DNA of 64,000 nt from CALGDE01 sp964655355 (GTDB lineage: Bacteria > Cyanobacteriota > Cyanobacteriia > CACIAM-69d), in assembly GCA_964655355.1 (NCBI GenBank), contig CAZZMD010000005.1, forward strand, positions 62,001 through 126,000, read 5' to 3'. Positions 18,301-25,868 of the stretch are shown piece by piece (the stretch's first letter is position 1; every line of letters starts with the position of its first letter). The translations under genes and the position numbers were made by a program. Below the pieces are notes generated by a model. That model saw only the letters and a program-made list of their open reading frames with translations. It ran no database searches and was not told the origin of the DNA.

Positions 18301-21300
18301 TCGCACCGTCTCCAAGGGCTAGTCGTCCCCCAATCTCAACGCCCCCATTATCAGTACCGGTCCCTTGGCTAGTCCCGTTCAGGGTGACCGTTCCGCCATT
18401 CGATACAACGATGCCAGTTTCAGGGGGAATCGTCCCCCCCCCCGATTCAGGATTTTCCACCACAATGCCCTGGCTGATGCTGCCCCCCGGAGCACTGATC
18501 CCGGTAATCGCGATCGCCCCACCGTTGGTGCTCACAAGCCCAGTAAGCCCCCTAATCGCCACCCCATCATTAAACTCCCCGGTGCGCGGCGTCGTTGTCC
18601 CCCCGGTCCCATTGCGAATGGTGACCGTTCCACTTTGGGTAGAGACAGCGCCCCCCAAAAGCACATCCCTATTGCCGATATCGCCACTCCCTCGGACCCC
18701 TTCCAGGATGATATTCCCCGTCCCCGTCGCAGAAATCTCTGCCCTCGTCGGTACCGCCGCCGCCAACTCTAAGACCACCCCAGAATTGAAATTGCCGGTG
18801 CCCCGTGCCGTGCCTGTCAGCGTCGCGGTGCCATCGGCTACCTGAATAGATGACGCCTCTCGTAGAAAAATACCGTGGTTGCCCTCCCCCGCCCCAGTGC
18901 TCCCGTTACCGGTCAGCGTAATGTTGCCAGTGCCGGTCGCCGTCAGGGCACCAGCAATATCAATGCCATGGCCCGTATCGTCACCAATACCCGTGCCATC
19001 GCCTGTGATAGTCAGGGTCCCATCCTCAACGGAAAGCATTGCCCCCCCCGTGATCTCAACCCCATTGCCCGCATCATCAGTCCTCGTAATATTACCGGCG
19101 GTGCCTTGAATGGCGATCGCGCCAGACCCTGTTGCGGCAATGGTGACCCCATCAATGACAACCCCCTGATTCGCTCGCGAATTCCCATCCATCACCTGCT
19201 GCCCCGTGCCAGTAATGGAAATTAATCCCCCACTCTCAATCTGAGTTGAGCCTGAGATCTCAATGCCGTTGCTATTGGATGCAATGGGCTCCAGACCAGG
19301 CAGAGCGGGGAGCTCAGACCCTCCTGTTCCCGTCAGCCGAATTTCTCCAGTCCCCGTTTTGAGGGTCGCATCGTCTAACGTTAAACCGATTGGCGCAGAC
19401 TCACCCAATGGCAAAGAAGGAGAGAACGGGATACTAGCCCCTGTCAGGAAAATATTGCCAGTGCCCGTTTCCAGCCGAGTCCCCGATTGAAAGCTAAGGG
19501 GGCCTCCATTGGGGTTGTTTTCATTGACTGTTATATTTCCGGAGTTCGTCGAAATACTTGTTCCCGTTAATTCCAAGCCACCTATTCCGACATTGATATC
19601 AACATTGCCACCGGTAGTAATGATTTGAGCCATAGACTGACCAACGACTCCGTTGCCCGTCAAAGTCACATCCCCGCCATTGGTGGCGATTTGTACCCCA
19701 GCTCCAATTTCAATGGTGTTATCCGCAGAAAGATCGACGCTCAGTGCTTCAGCGGTGGCAGTAATATTGGCGTCGATAGAAATAGCGTTGCTGAACAGCC
19801 GTAGCGTCGCATCTCCCCCGGCCGTTTTATTGATGGGAACAGCGACGGTGATGCGATCATCGGCCTCAAGGGTCACATCAGTGCCCGCATTCAAGGTGGC
19901 CTCAATGGTGCTGTCCAAAATAGCCGCCGGGTCGCCGGTCGCAACATATTCCGTTTCCCCAAGGGGGCCAGTTGTCGTGCTGATATTGGATTCTCCCGAG
20001 CTGGCAACCGTTAAACTTCCCGGATCAAGCAGCCAAGTTCCTGGACTTCCCAGGGTTGCCCCTGCATCGACGATCGCCCGGGATGCATCCAAATAAACCA
20101 ATCCCGAGGTTTCCACCAAACCACCATCCCCCCCCAAGGGGCCACCACGGGCGATCGCCGTTCCCTCAAACCAGGTATTGCCATCGGCCCAAGCGATCGC
20201 CGTGCCCCCCGGTCCCGTTTGAGTAGCGCTCACATCGAAAGTACTCAGGGAATCCACCGACGTATTCTGGGCATTCCACACCGATCCCTGCCCCTTGAAA
20301 CCGCCCCCCACTTGCAATAAACCACCCCCCTCAGGTCCCGTCGCCGTAATCGTTCCCCCCGCCACCGCCACGCGATCGCCCAACACATTCACTGTTCCGC
20401 CAATCCCGGTTGAGGAGGATGCACTGACGGATCCTCCCGCGATCGCCGTGCCCCCTTCCGTCGCCACCCGAGTCCGCCCCAGGGTGACCGTGCCCGTCGC
20501 GTGATCCACCGCCACCGTATTCGCCGCAGCCTGCACTGCCAGATCCGAACCGGTCAACAGTTCCGGCAGACTTTGTGGGGTGATACCCGTTGGGGCGATC
20601 GCCGCCGCCTGAAATTCTAAGTTTAAGAGCCCATCCCCCCGGCTGAGCTGCACCATTCCCGGTTCCACCGCCGCCAACGTAACCGTGCCCCCCGGTGCCG
20701 AAAGACTGCCCCCATTGAGCACCGTGCCCCCCATCAACGTCAGGTCCGCCCCCGGCACCACCGCCAATGTCCCAAAATTCACCAAACTTGCTGGGGCACC
20801 AAACCTAAAGCCCGTCGGATCCCCAGTCCAACCATTAAGCGCCGTCGCTGAAATATCCCCAACCCCCAACACATCCCAGCCAAACCCACTGCCAAACCGC
20901 ACCTGATCCGCCGTCGAAAAGTGAAACGATGCGGGCACATTAAGCTGACTATTGGGCCCAAAAACCGCCCCAGCGGGATTCAGCAAAAATAAATTCGGCG
21001 CTCCCCCAGAGATCTGAATCGTGCCATCAATCAAAGACGGCTCCCCCCCAGAAATCCGCCCCAAAATATTGCGCAGTTGGGGCATCGCCTGAAAATCTGC
21101 CGTATGCCCCGTCGGGACATTAAACCGGTCAAAACCATGGAATAAATTGCCCTGATCGCCGGACAATTGCCCCCCTTGGATCACGGTGCGATCACCCTGG
21201 GGAATCACCTGGGTATTCAATCCATCCTGGGCAGGCACAATCGGAGGCTGGGCATCAACACGGATATTTGAAAGCGCCATCACAACAAAGGGGACCAAGA

Positions 21301-21364
21301 CCATTGCCCGAGTGAATTGGCTACTGCAATGGTTCTGATAGTTCCGAAACTCCAACCCACCCAT
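15326..21364 (-). CDS. Exported CHAT-domain protein with two-partner-secretion N terminus
   Basis: From ATG 21364 (AGAGGA about 7 bases before it) the protein has 2012 residues. A signal peptide (about 1-38) precedes a filamentous-hemagglutinin secretion domain (about 45-170) with LRNILGRISGGEPS and LLNPAGAVFGPNSQ. A long stretch of degenerate repeats rich in TGTGNITLTGNG-like strands (about 170-1480) should form a beta-helix. A Pro/Thr-rich linker and a helical region follow. The C terminus (about 1690-2012) is a CHAT caspase-like protease with His1851 in HLATHGEF and Cys1894 in LSACRTA, both catalytic residues present. The design predicts a surface or extracellular protease moved by a TpsB-type outer-membrane pore; no TpsB gene is nearby. 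The frame extends 64 codons further upstream without a good start. Confidence 0.92.
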   Translation of the reverse strand: MGGLEFRNYQNHCSSQFTRAMVLVPFVVMALSNIRVDAQPPIVPAQDGLNTQVIPQGDRTVIQGGQLSGDQGNLFHGFDRFNVPTGHTADFQAMPQLRNILGRISGGEPSLIDGTIQISGGAPNLFLLNPAGAVFGPNSQLNVPASFHFSTADQVRFGSGFGWDVLGVGDISATALNGWTGDPTGFRFGAPASLVNFGTLAVVPGADLTLMGGTVLNGGSLSAPGGTVTLAAVEPGMVQLSRGDGLLNLEFQAAAIAPTGITPQSLPELLTGSDLAVQAAANTVAVDHATGTVTLGRTRVATEGGTAIAGGSVSASSSTGIGGTVNVLGDRVAVAGGTITATGPEGGGLLQVGGGFKGQGSVWNAQNTSVDSLSTFDVSATQTGPGGTAIAWADGNTWFEGTAIARGGPLGGDGGLVETSGLVYLDASRAIVDAGATLGSPGTWLLDPGSLTVASSGESNISTTTGPLGETEYVATGDPAAILDSTIEATLNAGTDVTLEADDRITVAVPINKTAGGDATLRLFSNAISIDANITATAEALSVDLSADNTIEIGAGVQIATNGGDVTLTGNGVVGQSMAQIITTGGNVDINVGIGGLELTGTSISTNSGNITVNENNPNGGPLSFQSGTRLETGTGNIFLTGASIPFSPSLPLGESAPIGLTLDDATLKTGTGEIRLTGTGGSELPALPGLEPIASNSNGIEISGSTQIESGGLISITGTGQQVMDGNSRANQGVVIDGVTIAATGSGAIAIQGTAGNITRTDDAGNGVEITGGAMLSVEDGTLTITGDGTGIGDDTGHGIDIAGALTATGTGNITLTGNGSTGAGEGNHGIFLREASSIQVADGTATLTGTARGTGNFNSGVVLELAAAVPTRAEISATGTGNIILEGVRGSGDIGNRDVLLGGAVSTQSGTVTIRNGTGGTTTPRTGEFNDGVAIRGLTGLVSTNGGAIAITGISAPGGSISQGIVVENPESGGGTIPPETGIVVSNGGTVTLNGTSQGTGTDNGGVEIGGRLALGDGAIATINGTSLTGSGDGAGVISRDTSQITAIGTASFTFIGDGNDTGVNLQGPVSTIDGDLTITGDGGTSGVQIENTVETTGTGILRVTGTATQANGNGITVTNAAAAVARATGTGDAIFQATGTGTGIDFNVPLTGSSANTGMYSLTAERNLTFSGDRTFTGDVFLRSVTGDVTVAGLSSTQGSLELVSDGGNITHQALEGATTISLTANQGAIAGTSITAGGNTTLRALNEVLVTGAVDSGGFDARSEGDRFEGLAINSTGPVTLSANGDVTVGDITTPGNPIQVESRTGQITAGDLSTTAAIGGDITVLAETQITSGALNARGTTGDGGDVFVDPVGDIEIPWIDASGGSTGIGGNVFVETTGGNLRFTGIAPNAGCSGASVCTTSGSRVDLRHGSASPTFEVGNPSSNGSAGSLTNGVNTIPTGLSLLSTPSTSFGDGGVSVTPGEILGVMTMVPPPRPETPMVASIPLDPTAIAPPAETTTPAFVETPLDIAITPTAVAQGVGAIAQADTSSANSTNTQLSLELGDALQQQRNRDGIVLDEAAPDELLPKSADRTDAVSVNFARQIQASLKQGDIPGAIAATDALRRYEFAVHFQDEVQQSVRTVDKDLILRAKKLLQTWEERTRQRYAILYTLSYPDRLELLLITREGEPLHRIVPGVGQLALSSQASQLRTAMTNPLKRRISPKSYLPAAQQLYDHLIRPVQERLELDNIDSLILSLSPELRSTPIATLHDGDRHFIENYNFTILPSFDAIDSTQQLNRGTGILAMGASQFEDPKQNPLPFVPVELNTITQKSWTGQSFLNEAFSVDNFLAQRQAAPDAIVHLATHGEFQAGQLQNSYIQFGTERVSLEEIGRLQLGNPIVNLLVLSACRTALGNAEAELGFAGFSVKAGVRTAIASLWYVDDTGTSVLMGGLYRYWASGTITTKSEALQRAQLAMMRGEATVKDGTLILDGGSLVVPLPPDLQGRSAAGLQHPYYWSAFTAIGSPW

Positions 21365-21498
21365 GGCCCTGTCCTCTGATGCACCGGTCGAGCAATGCGG
21401 AAAATATACTGCAAAGGATTTGGAGAAATCCGAATTATTGCGGTACGTCAAGGAGTTCTTCAGACATCTTCTTAGTTCGCTCCTTAGTCCGCCATCGC

Positions 21499-21560
21499 AA
21501 TCGCAGCTCAGTTCCCCCGCACCGCTCAATGGCTGAAAGAAGGTATTTAAGTTCAAAGTC
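21499..21560 (+). pseudogene. Remnant of the C-terminal end of a TIGR04282-type glycosyltransferase gene
   Basis: Bases 21501-21560 align without gaps to 15241-15300, with 50 of 60 identical. In the glycosyltransferase frame they read AIAAQFPRTAQWLKEGI followed by a TAA stop, against AIAAQLPRTTQWLNEGV and stop in the intact gene. An in-frame stop lies a few codons upstream, so only about 17 codons remain. The copies flank the CHAT gene in the same orientation. Most changes between the copies are conservative at the protein level, which points to a once-functional second gene. Confidence 0.75.
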
Positions 21561-21574
21561 TTTCTGACTTTTTT

Positions 21575-21599
21575 TTGACGACACCGTCAACGGTATAAT
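21575..21599 (+). promoter_or_regulatory. Palindrome next to a TATAAT box
   Basis: TTGACG-ACAC-CGTCAA (21575-21590) is a perfect inverted repeat, with TATAAT three bases later (21594-21599). The spacing from TTGACG to TATAAT is only 13 bases, too short for an ordinary promoter. The palindrome may instead be an operator over a promoter for the small membrane-protein gene at 21820. Confidence 0.35.
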
Positions 21600-21819
21600 C
21601 ACCCACCTCATCATTGGGAGGTGAGTGGGGGTCGGCATTCTGCAAAATCAGTGGGACAACCATTTGCGGCACACGTAGCGGTAGAGTTCATGGTGTGGCA
21701 CTTGGTACGGTTAATGGTGAGCCCAGGGTTGGAAATAGGTGCTCACATCTTCGTTGGCTCAAAAGCGCCGTGAGACCACATTGGCGGATCGGCACGGCAA
21801 TTTGATGAATGGGAGAATT

Positions 21820-22170
21820 ATGAAAATAGCGGCTTTTAGGGTTTTGCTTGCGGCGATCTTTGTGGCAATTGCTACATACACTCTGGTAGTGATATCAGAC
21901 CACGGCATCAATTTATTGAGCGTATTCTTCGGGGATATGGCAAAAATGGCTTGGCCCGGTCAGTTCAATCTGGATTTCATGTGCATGCTCATTCTTTCGG
22001 GCCTTTGGGTGTCATGGAGACATCAATTTTCGGCGGCTGGCATTGTTCTCGGATTGCTCGCCTTTCTCGGGGGAGCCCTGTTTCTGAGTGCATACCTACT
22101 CGTCGAAAGCTTCCGTACAGGCGGAGATGGCAAGGCGTTGCTTCTAGGTTCTTCTCGGTGTACAAGTTGA
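21820..22170 (+). CDS. Small four-helix membrane protein, unknown
   Basis: From ATG 21820 (GGGAGA just before it) the protein has 116 residues and about three or four hydrophobic helices. Conserved-looking features are SDHGINLLSVFFGDMAKM, the WPGQFNLDFMCMLIL stretch and a C-terminal GGDGKALLLG. I believe related short membrane proteins occur in other bacteria, but no function is known to me. The frame extends upstream to 21739 without a good ribosome site. It is divergent from the CHAT gene and stands alone. Confidence 0.7.
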   Translation: MKIAAFRVLLAAIFVAIATYTLVVISDHGINLLSVFFGDMAKMAWPGQFNLDFMCMLILSGLWVSWRHQFSAAGIVLGLLAFLGGALFLSAYLLVESFRTGGDGKALLLGSSRCTS

Positions 22171-22436
22171 ACGGAGGTGGGGTGGCACCCAATCGCTCGC
22201 AACTTATTTGGAGTCAAGTTGGCGTGCGATCGCATTGTGCCCGCCCTCACGAAAGCGAGCCTCTCGTTCGTTTAGGGGGCAAGTCAGGAAAGGCATCGAG
22301 AATGGCGATCGCCCCAGATCGTCCCCTGTGATTTTTACCGCCCGCTGCAAAATATTTTCGAGATTTTAAATCCAATTACCGTCCTGGCTCGTATCTGGAA
22401 CGAACGATTTCCGACAACCAGGAGTGACCCCCTCTC

Positions 22437-23069
22437 ATGAAAACGAAGTACGCCCGTCCTTTGGCCTTAAGTTTCGCTCTCTCGGCGATCGTCTTCCTCG
22501 GCGCTTGTGGGGCTGATGATCAGTACAGTACCAGTGGCGCTGATGAAGCAGCATCGACCGCGACGACCACGGAAACCGACACCGACTCCGAAACGACTGC
22601 GGCTGAACCCTCGGCCGAACCTGCCGCGGAGGGCGAACTCACCACGCTTGCCCTAACTAATGTTGATACCGGAGAATCATTTACCCTGGCAGACTTTTCC
22701 GGTCAAACCGTTCTGGTTAAGCCGATGGCAACCTGGTGCGGCAAGTGCAAAACCAACTTGCAGGGGGTGAAGGAAGCCAGTGCCGACTTGGCTGAAGGCG
22801 ACTATAAGATTATTGCCCTGAGCGTAGAAGACAAGCTTCCCGATGAAGATTTAGCCAAATACGCCACCGAGGAAGAGTTTGACTTCACATTTGCTGTTGC
22901 TAGCCCCGAAATGATGCGTGCGCTAGGCGAAAAATACGGACAAAACGCTCTCAATCCCTCCATCGGCTCCCGCTTCATCATCAGCCCCAGCGGTGAACTC
23001 TCCGACCTGACCACGGGCGCGATCAAGCCTGGCGAGCTAGTGGCTAGCCTGGAAAGCGCTAGTCAGTAG
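22437..23069 (+). CDS. TlpA-like thioredoxin-fold lipoprotein
   Basis: This 210-residue protein has a lipoprotein signal with lipobox LGAC (Cys24), so it is probably anchored in a membrane facing the periplasm or lumen. A Thr/Glu/Ala-rich linker (about 30-68) leads to a redoxin domain with the active-site CxxC in TWCGKC (Cys101, Cys104). TlpA-type proteins reduce disulfides in exported proteins. A CcdA-like membrane protein is encoded about 270 bases downstream on the same strand, the usual electron donor for such proteins, so the two probably form one reducing relay. A 13-base tandem array begins 20 bases after the stop. Confidence 0.9.
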   Translation: MKTKYARPLALSFALSAIVFLGACGADDQYSTSGADEAASTATTTETDTDSETTAAEPSAEPAAEGELTTLALTNVDTGESFTLADFSGQTVLVKPMATWCGKCKTNLQGVKEASADLAEGDYKIIALSVEDKLPDEDLAKYATEEEFDFTFAVASPEMMRALGEKYGQNALNPSIGSRFIISPSGELSDLTTGAIKPGELVASLESASQ

Positions 23070-23088
23070 TCCTAGACGTAAATTTCAG

Positions 23089-23121
23089 ACGCAGATCTCA
23101 AACGCAGATCTCAAACGCAGC
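23089..23121. repeat. 13-bp tandem array (2.5 copies)
   Basis: ACGCAGATCTCAA occurs at 23089-23101 and again at 23102-23114, followed by a partial copy ACGCAGC. It lies in the gap between the TlpA-like and CcdA-like genes. Confidence 0.85.
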
Positions 23122-23340
23122 AAAATAGGACCTTTGTGGGGCTGGTGAGGGAATGGAGAGCCGGACACGTCCCGTCTTTTCCATATCCTGACCCTCCCCT
23201 TTCTTCTCCTCCTCTTTTGCATATTTCTTCGCGTATTTTTTCGTACTGCATCCGGGCGATCGCCTCACTTGCTGCTTAGGGTGCAGCTTAAGATGCTGTC
23301 CGTTCGTTAACCCCGCTAATCATTCCCTAGGACGCAATCA

Positions 23341-24027
23341 GTGGTCTCAGAACTCTTCCAGGCATTTGTCTTGGGCAACGGTGCCATTCTTACCAACGTT
23401 TGCATGTTGCCCCTCTACCCCGGCATGATTGCTTTCCTCAGCAGTAATGTGTCTGAACGCAATGCCCGCCCGGTCAGATTGTTGCTCGGTTTTGCGGTGC
23501 TCGGCGGCATTTTGAGCATGATGGTCGCCATCGGAGCTGTTTTATATGTGGTCGGCCAATCCTTTGCCCGGATATTACCGTGGGTGTTACCCATTATTTA
23601 CGGTCTGGTTATTGTCCTTGGCGGATTGATGGCAATGGGGTTCAACCCGTTCTCCCGGTTGCTGACGCCCCAAGCGCCCACAGCTAACAACCCCTTCGGC
23701 ACGGCCTACCTTTACGGATTAATGTTCGGACCGATGACCCTGCCTTGCACCGGGCCGATTATTACCGCCGCATTTATCCTCAGTGTCGATTCGACGGGGA
23801 CCCTCTCCGGAACCGCGTTGATGTCGCGTCTGCTGTACTTTCTCTTTTTCGGTCTTGGTTTCGGTTGGCCGCTGCTCTTACTCCCCGTCCTGGCGCGATC
23901 GGCCCAACGCCGGTTCCTACAGTGGACAACTCAGAATCATGAACTCCTCGTGCGCGGCTCGGGAGCACTGCTGATTGTTATCGGCATCTTCGGCATTTGG
24001 ACGGAACTCCTACCGAATTTGCGGTAG
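23341..24027 (+). CDS. ccdA: CcdA-like thiol:disulfide interchange membrane protein
   Basis: The protein has 228 residues and about six transmembrane helices. It keeps both redox cysteines of the CcdA/DsbD-beta family: Cys21 in CMLPLYPG of helix 1 and Cys136 in PCTGP of helix 4. CcdA carries electrons from cytoplasmic thioredoxin across the membrane to thioredoxin-like acceptors, here most simply the TlpA-like lipoprotein encoded just upstream. The start is GTG 23341; no ATG in frame gives a better first helix. No cytochrome c assembly (ccs) gene is adjacent, so a role outside cytochrome c maturation is possible. Confidence 0.88.
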   Translation: MVSELFQAFVLGNGAILTNVCMLPLYPGMIAFLSSNVSERNARPVRLLLGFAVLGGILSMMVAIGAVLYVVGQSFARILPWVLPIIYGLVIVLGGLMAMGFNPFSRLLTPQAPTANNPFGTAYLYGLMFGPMTLPCTGPIITAAFILSVDSTGTLSGTALMSRLLYFLFFGLGFGWPLLLLPVLARSAQRRFLQWTTQNHELLVRGSGALLIVIGIFGIWTELLPNLR

Positions 24028-24140
24028 TCGTTAGCAACTAAGGCGATCGCATCCAATTGGAAAGGAAAGTGATCCTAGGTTTAGGACGGTGGGCATGTCA
24101 AATTGATGGAGACTAATGGCGGCCAACAGATGCAACACCC

Positions 24141-24740
24141 ATGAATACTCCATCCCATGCAATTATCAGTCTGGCGATTTTGGGGCGTAAGAATCGTCCT
24201 GAATGGAACTGGCCCATCGTCGTCGGGGCGATCATCCCAGACTTAGCCATATTTATTTTCTATGGCTGGGCGAAACTAATTGCGGATCTGCCAGAGACCC
24301 AGATTTGGAATGTCACCTACTACGAACCGTTCTGGCAAAATATATTCGTTGTGTGGCATTCAATACCATTAGCCCTAGTGGGAATTGGGGTAGGAGTATG
24401 GGCAAGACGCCAGACGAAATGGCCCCAATGGCGAGGGGGCAGCACCATTATTGCCCTTTGCAGTGCCAGCGCTTTACTGCACTGCTTAGCTGATCTCCCG
24501 GTGCATCGAGAAGATGCCCATCGTCATTTTTGGCCCCTGAGTAATTTCCGCTTTGAGAGTCCCATTTCTTATTGGGATCCAGAGCATTATGGCAACATTT
24601 TCTCGTTATTTGAAGTTGTTTTAGTGTTGGTGCTCAGTATCTATGTTTTTCGACTAATACGCTCATGGTGGGGCAAGGGAAACTTGATCGTCGCCAATGC
24701 TCTTATGTTGGCAGCCTGGAGCTTTTTTTATCTTCACTGA
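24141..24740 (+). CDS. DUF457-like membrane protein
   Basis: This 199-residue protein starts MNTPSHAIISLAILG and has three to five hydrophobic segments, with His/Asp residues near membrane boundaries (His6, PDL, LLHCLADLPVHREDAHRHF). These resemble the putative metal sites of DUF457/YdjM-type membrane-bound hydrolases. The N-terminal motif is typical of a cyanobacterial branch of that group. The activity is untested to my knowledge. A 13-base tandem repeat and a 28-base palindrome follow the stop, before the convergent desaturase gene. Confidence 0.8.
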   Translation: MNTPSHAIISLAILGRKNRPEWNWPIVVGAIIPDLAIFIFYGWAKLIADLPETQIWNVTYYEPFWQNIFVVWHSIPLALVGIGVGVWARRQTKWPQWRGGSTIIALCSASALLHCLADLPVHREDAHRHFWPLSNFRFESPISYWDPEHYGNIFSLFEVVLVLVLSIYVFRLIRSWWGKGNLIVANALMLAAWSFFYLH

Positions 24741-24750
24741 TTGACACCTT

Positions 24751-24776
24751 TAGTTGATGCCCCTAGTTGATGTCTC
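24751..24776. repeat. 13-bp tandem pair after a stop codon
   Basis: TAGTTGATGCCCC is followed by TAGTTGATGTCTC and a partial TAGCTGA. The array begins 11 bases after the stop of the DUF457-like gene. Confidence 0.8.
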
Positions 24777-24784
24777 TAGCTGAA

Positions 24785-24812
24785 GGAATTAGGGGCGATC
24801 GCCCCTAATTCC
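24785..24812. repeat. 28-bp perfect palindrome centred on HIP1, possible bidirectional terminator
   Basis: GGAATTAGGGGCGA (24785-24798) and TCGCCCCTAATTCC (24799-24812) are exact reverse complements, centred on GCGATCGC. It sits between convergent genes, where a strong stem could help terminate both transcripts, but no T-tract follows on either side. It may equally be a cruciform or protein-binding site. Confidence 0.6.
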
Positions 24813-24914
24813 GTATTTCGCCGGAGATTGGACGCCGTCTCCCTGCTCAAAAAAAATCCCCCAGCCCCAAAGTCCAGGAGATTTCAATTAGGGCGATAGG
24901 ACGAACTAGATCGC

Positions 24915-25733
24915 TTACGCCATCGTTCGGCGAGCTTTCACACCGGTCGCCAAACCGACTTTTTCCAAGGCCCAGACCACATACCAAACCGGATCCACCT
25001 CCCACCAGTTCCAGCCAAAGCGGGCAGAATATTGCACCGCGTGGTGGTTATTGTGCCAGCCTTCCCCAAAGGTCAGCAGGGCAACCCACCAGCAATTGGT
25101 GGATTGGTCGTTGGTGTTATGGCTGCGGTACCCCACCATGTGGCAAGCGCTGTTCACAAAACAGGTGGCGTGGAAACCCACAAACAGCCGGGCAAAAATT
25201 CCCCAAACCACCCAGGGCATGCCGCCCATGAAATACAACACCACCCCCAAGGCCACCTGAAGAGGAATGTAATAGTCGTGGCAAAACCGATAGAAGCGAT
25301 CGTCGTTGATGTCGCGGGTATGGTTAGGGCGATTCTTCCGGTGGGGCACCTCGTGCATCAGCCAGGAAATATGACACCATAAAAAGCCTTTGGTGGAATC
25401 ATGGGGATCCAGATCCGTATCCACATGGAGGTGGTGTAGCCGGTGATAGCCCACCCAGCCCAGGACTGCGCCTTGGCCCGCCAGGGTGCCACACAGGATA
25501 AAGAAATATTCCAACCACCGGGGCACCTTAAAGCTGCGGTGGCTTGCCAACCGGTGGAAGCCAAGGGAAATGCCCAGACCAATGGTGATGATATGGAGCA
25601 GAACCGCAACACCGACGGCGCTCCATGAAAAATTACTGGGCAACAGGGCAAACAGTGCGCCGATGTGCAGCAGGATGGTGGGGATGAGCACTGCTGGCCG
25701 TAGCCGTGGTGCTGCAATGGTTCCGGTGGTCAT
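24915..25733 (-). CDS. desC: Acyl-lipid/acyl-CoA delta-9 desaturase
   Basis: This 272-residue membrane enzyme has the three histidine boxes of delta-9 desaturases: HRLASH (60-65), HRLHHLH (97-103) and HNNHH (227-231). Four hydrophobic segments surround them. In cyanobacteria DesC introduces the first double bond into C16/C18 acyl chains bound to membrane lipids, using reduced ferredoxin. Length and box spacing are normal. The gene is leftward and separate from pyrF (about 135-base gap). No temperature-responsive element is evident. Confidence 0.94.
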   Translation of the reverse strand: MTTGTIAAPRLRPAVLIPTILLHIGALFALLPSNFSWSAVGVAVLLHIITIGLGISLGFHRLASHRSFKVPRWLEYFFILCGTLAGQGAVLGWVGYHRLHHLHVDTDLDPHDSTKGFLWCHISWLMHEVPHRKNRPNHTRDINDDRFYRFCHDYYIPLQVALGVVLYFMGGMPWVVWGIFARLFVGFHATCFVNSACHMVGYRSHNTNDQSTNCWWVALLTFGEGWHNNHHAVQYSARFGWNWWEVDPVWYVVWALEKVGLATGVKARRTMA

Positions 25734-25868
25734 GCAAAATCCTGTGGGTTTATCAATAGCGAGCTATTCGTGAATCCTTAATAGGATAACCATTAAGCAG
25801 TGTTAAGTCTGTATTGTTAAAGCTCCGTAGCGTCGGCCGGGTAAATATTCGGGCAAACAATTCGACGA

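Larger units (their letters stand above)
21365..21819. other. Intergenic region upstream of the CHAT gene
   Basis: These 455 bases lie between the divergent CHAT gene and a small membrane-protein gene. They contain the glycosyltransferase remnant (21499-21560) and a 16-base palindrome close to a TATAAT box (21575-21599). A weaker hairpin, CACCTC/GAGGTG, lies at 21604-21623. No intact gene is supported. Confidence 0.6.

Noticed and set aside
16746..19225. Several rightward frames of 90-230 codons opposite the CHAT exoprotein gene
   Set aside because: All are antisense to the repetitive beta-helix region; their Pro/Val/Ser-rich composition is a mirror of its Gly/Thr/Asp repeats.
22023..22331. 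Frames overlapping the end of the small membrane protein gene
   Set aside because: They contradict the hydrophobic, ribosome-site-supported frame at 21820-22170 and look random.
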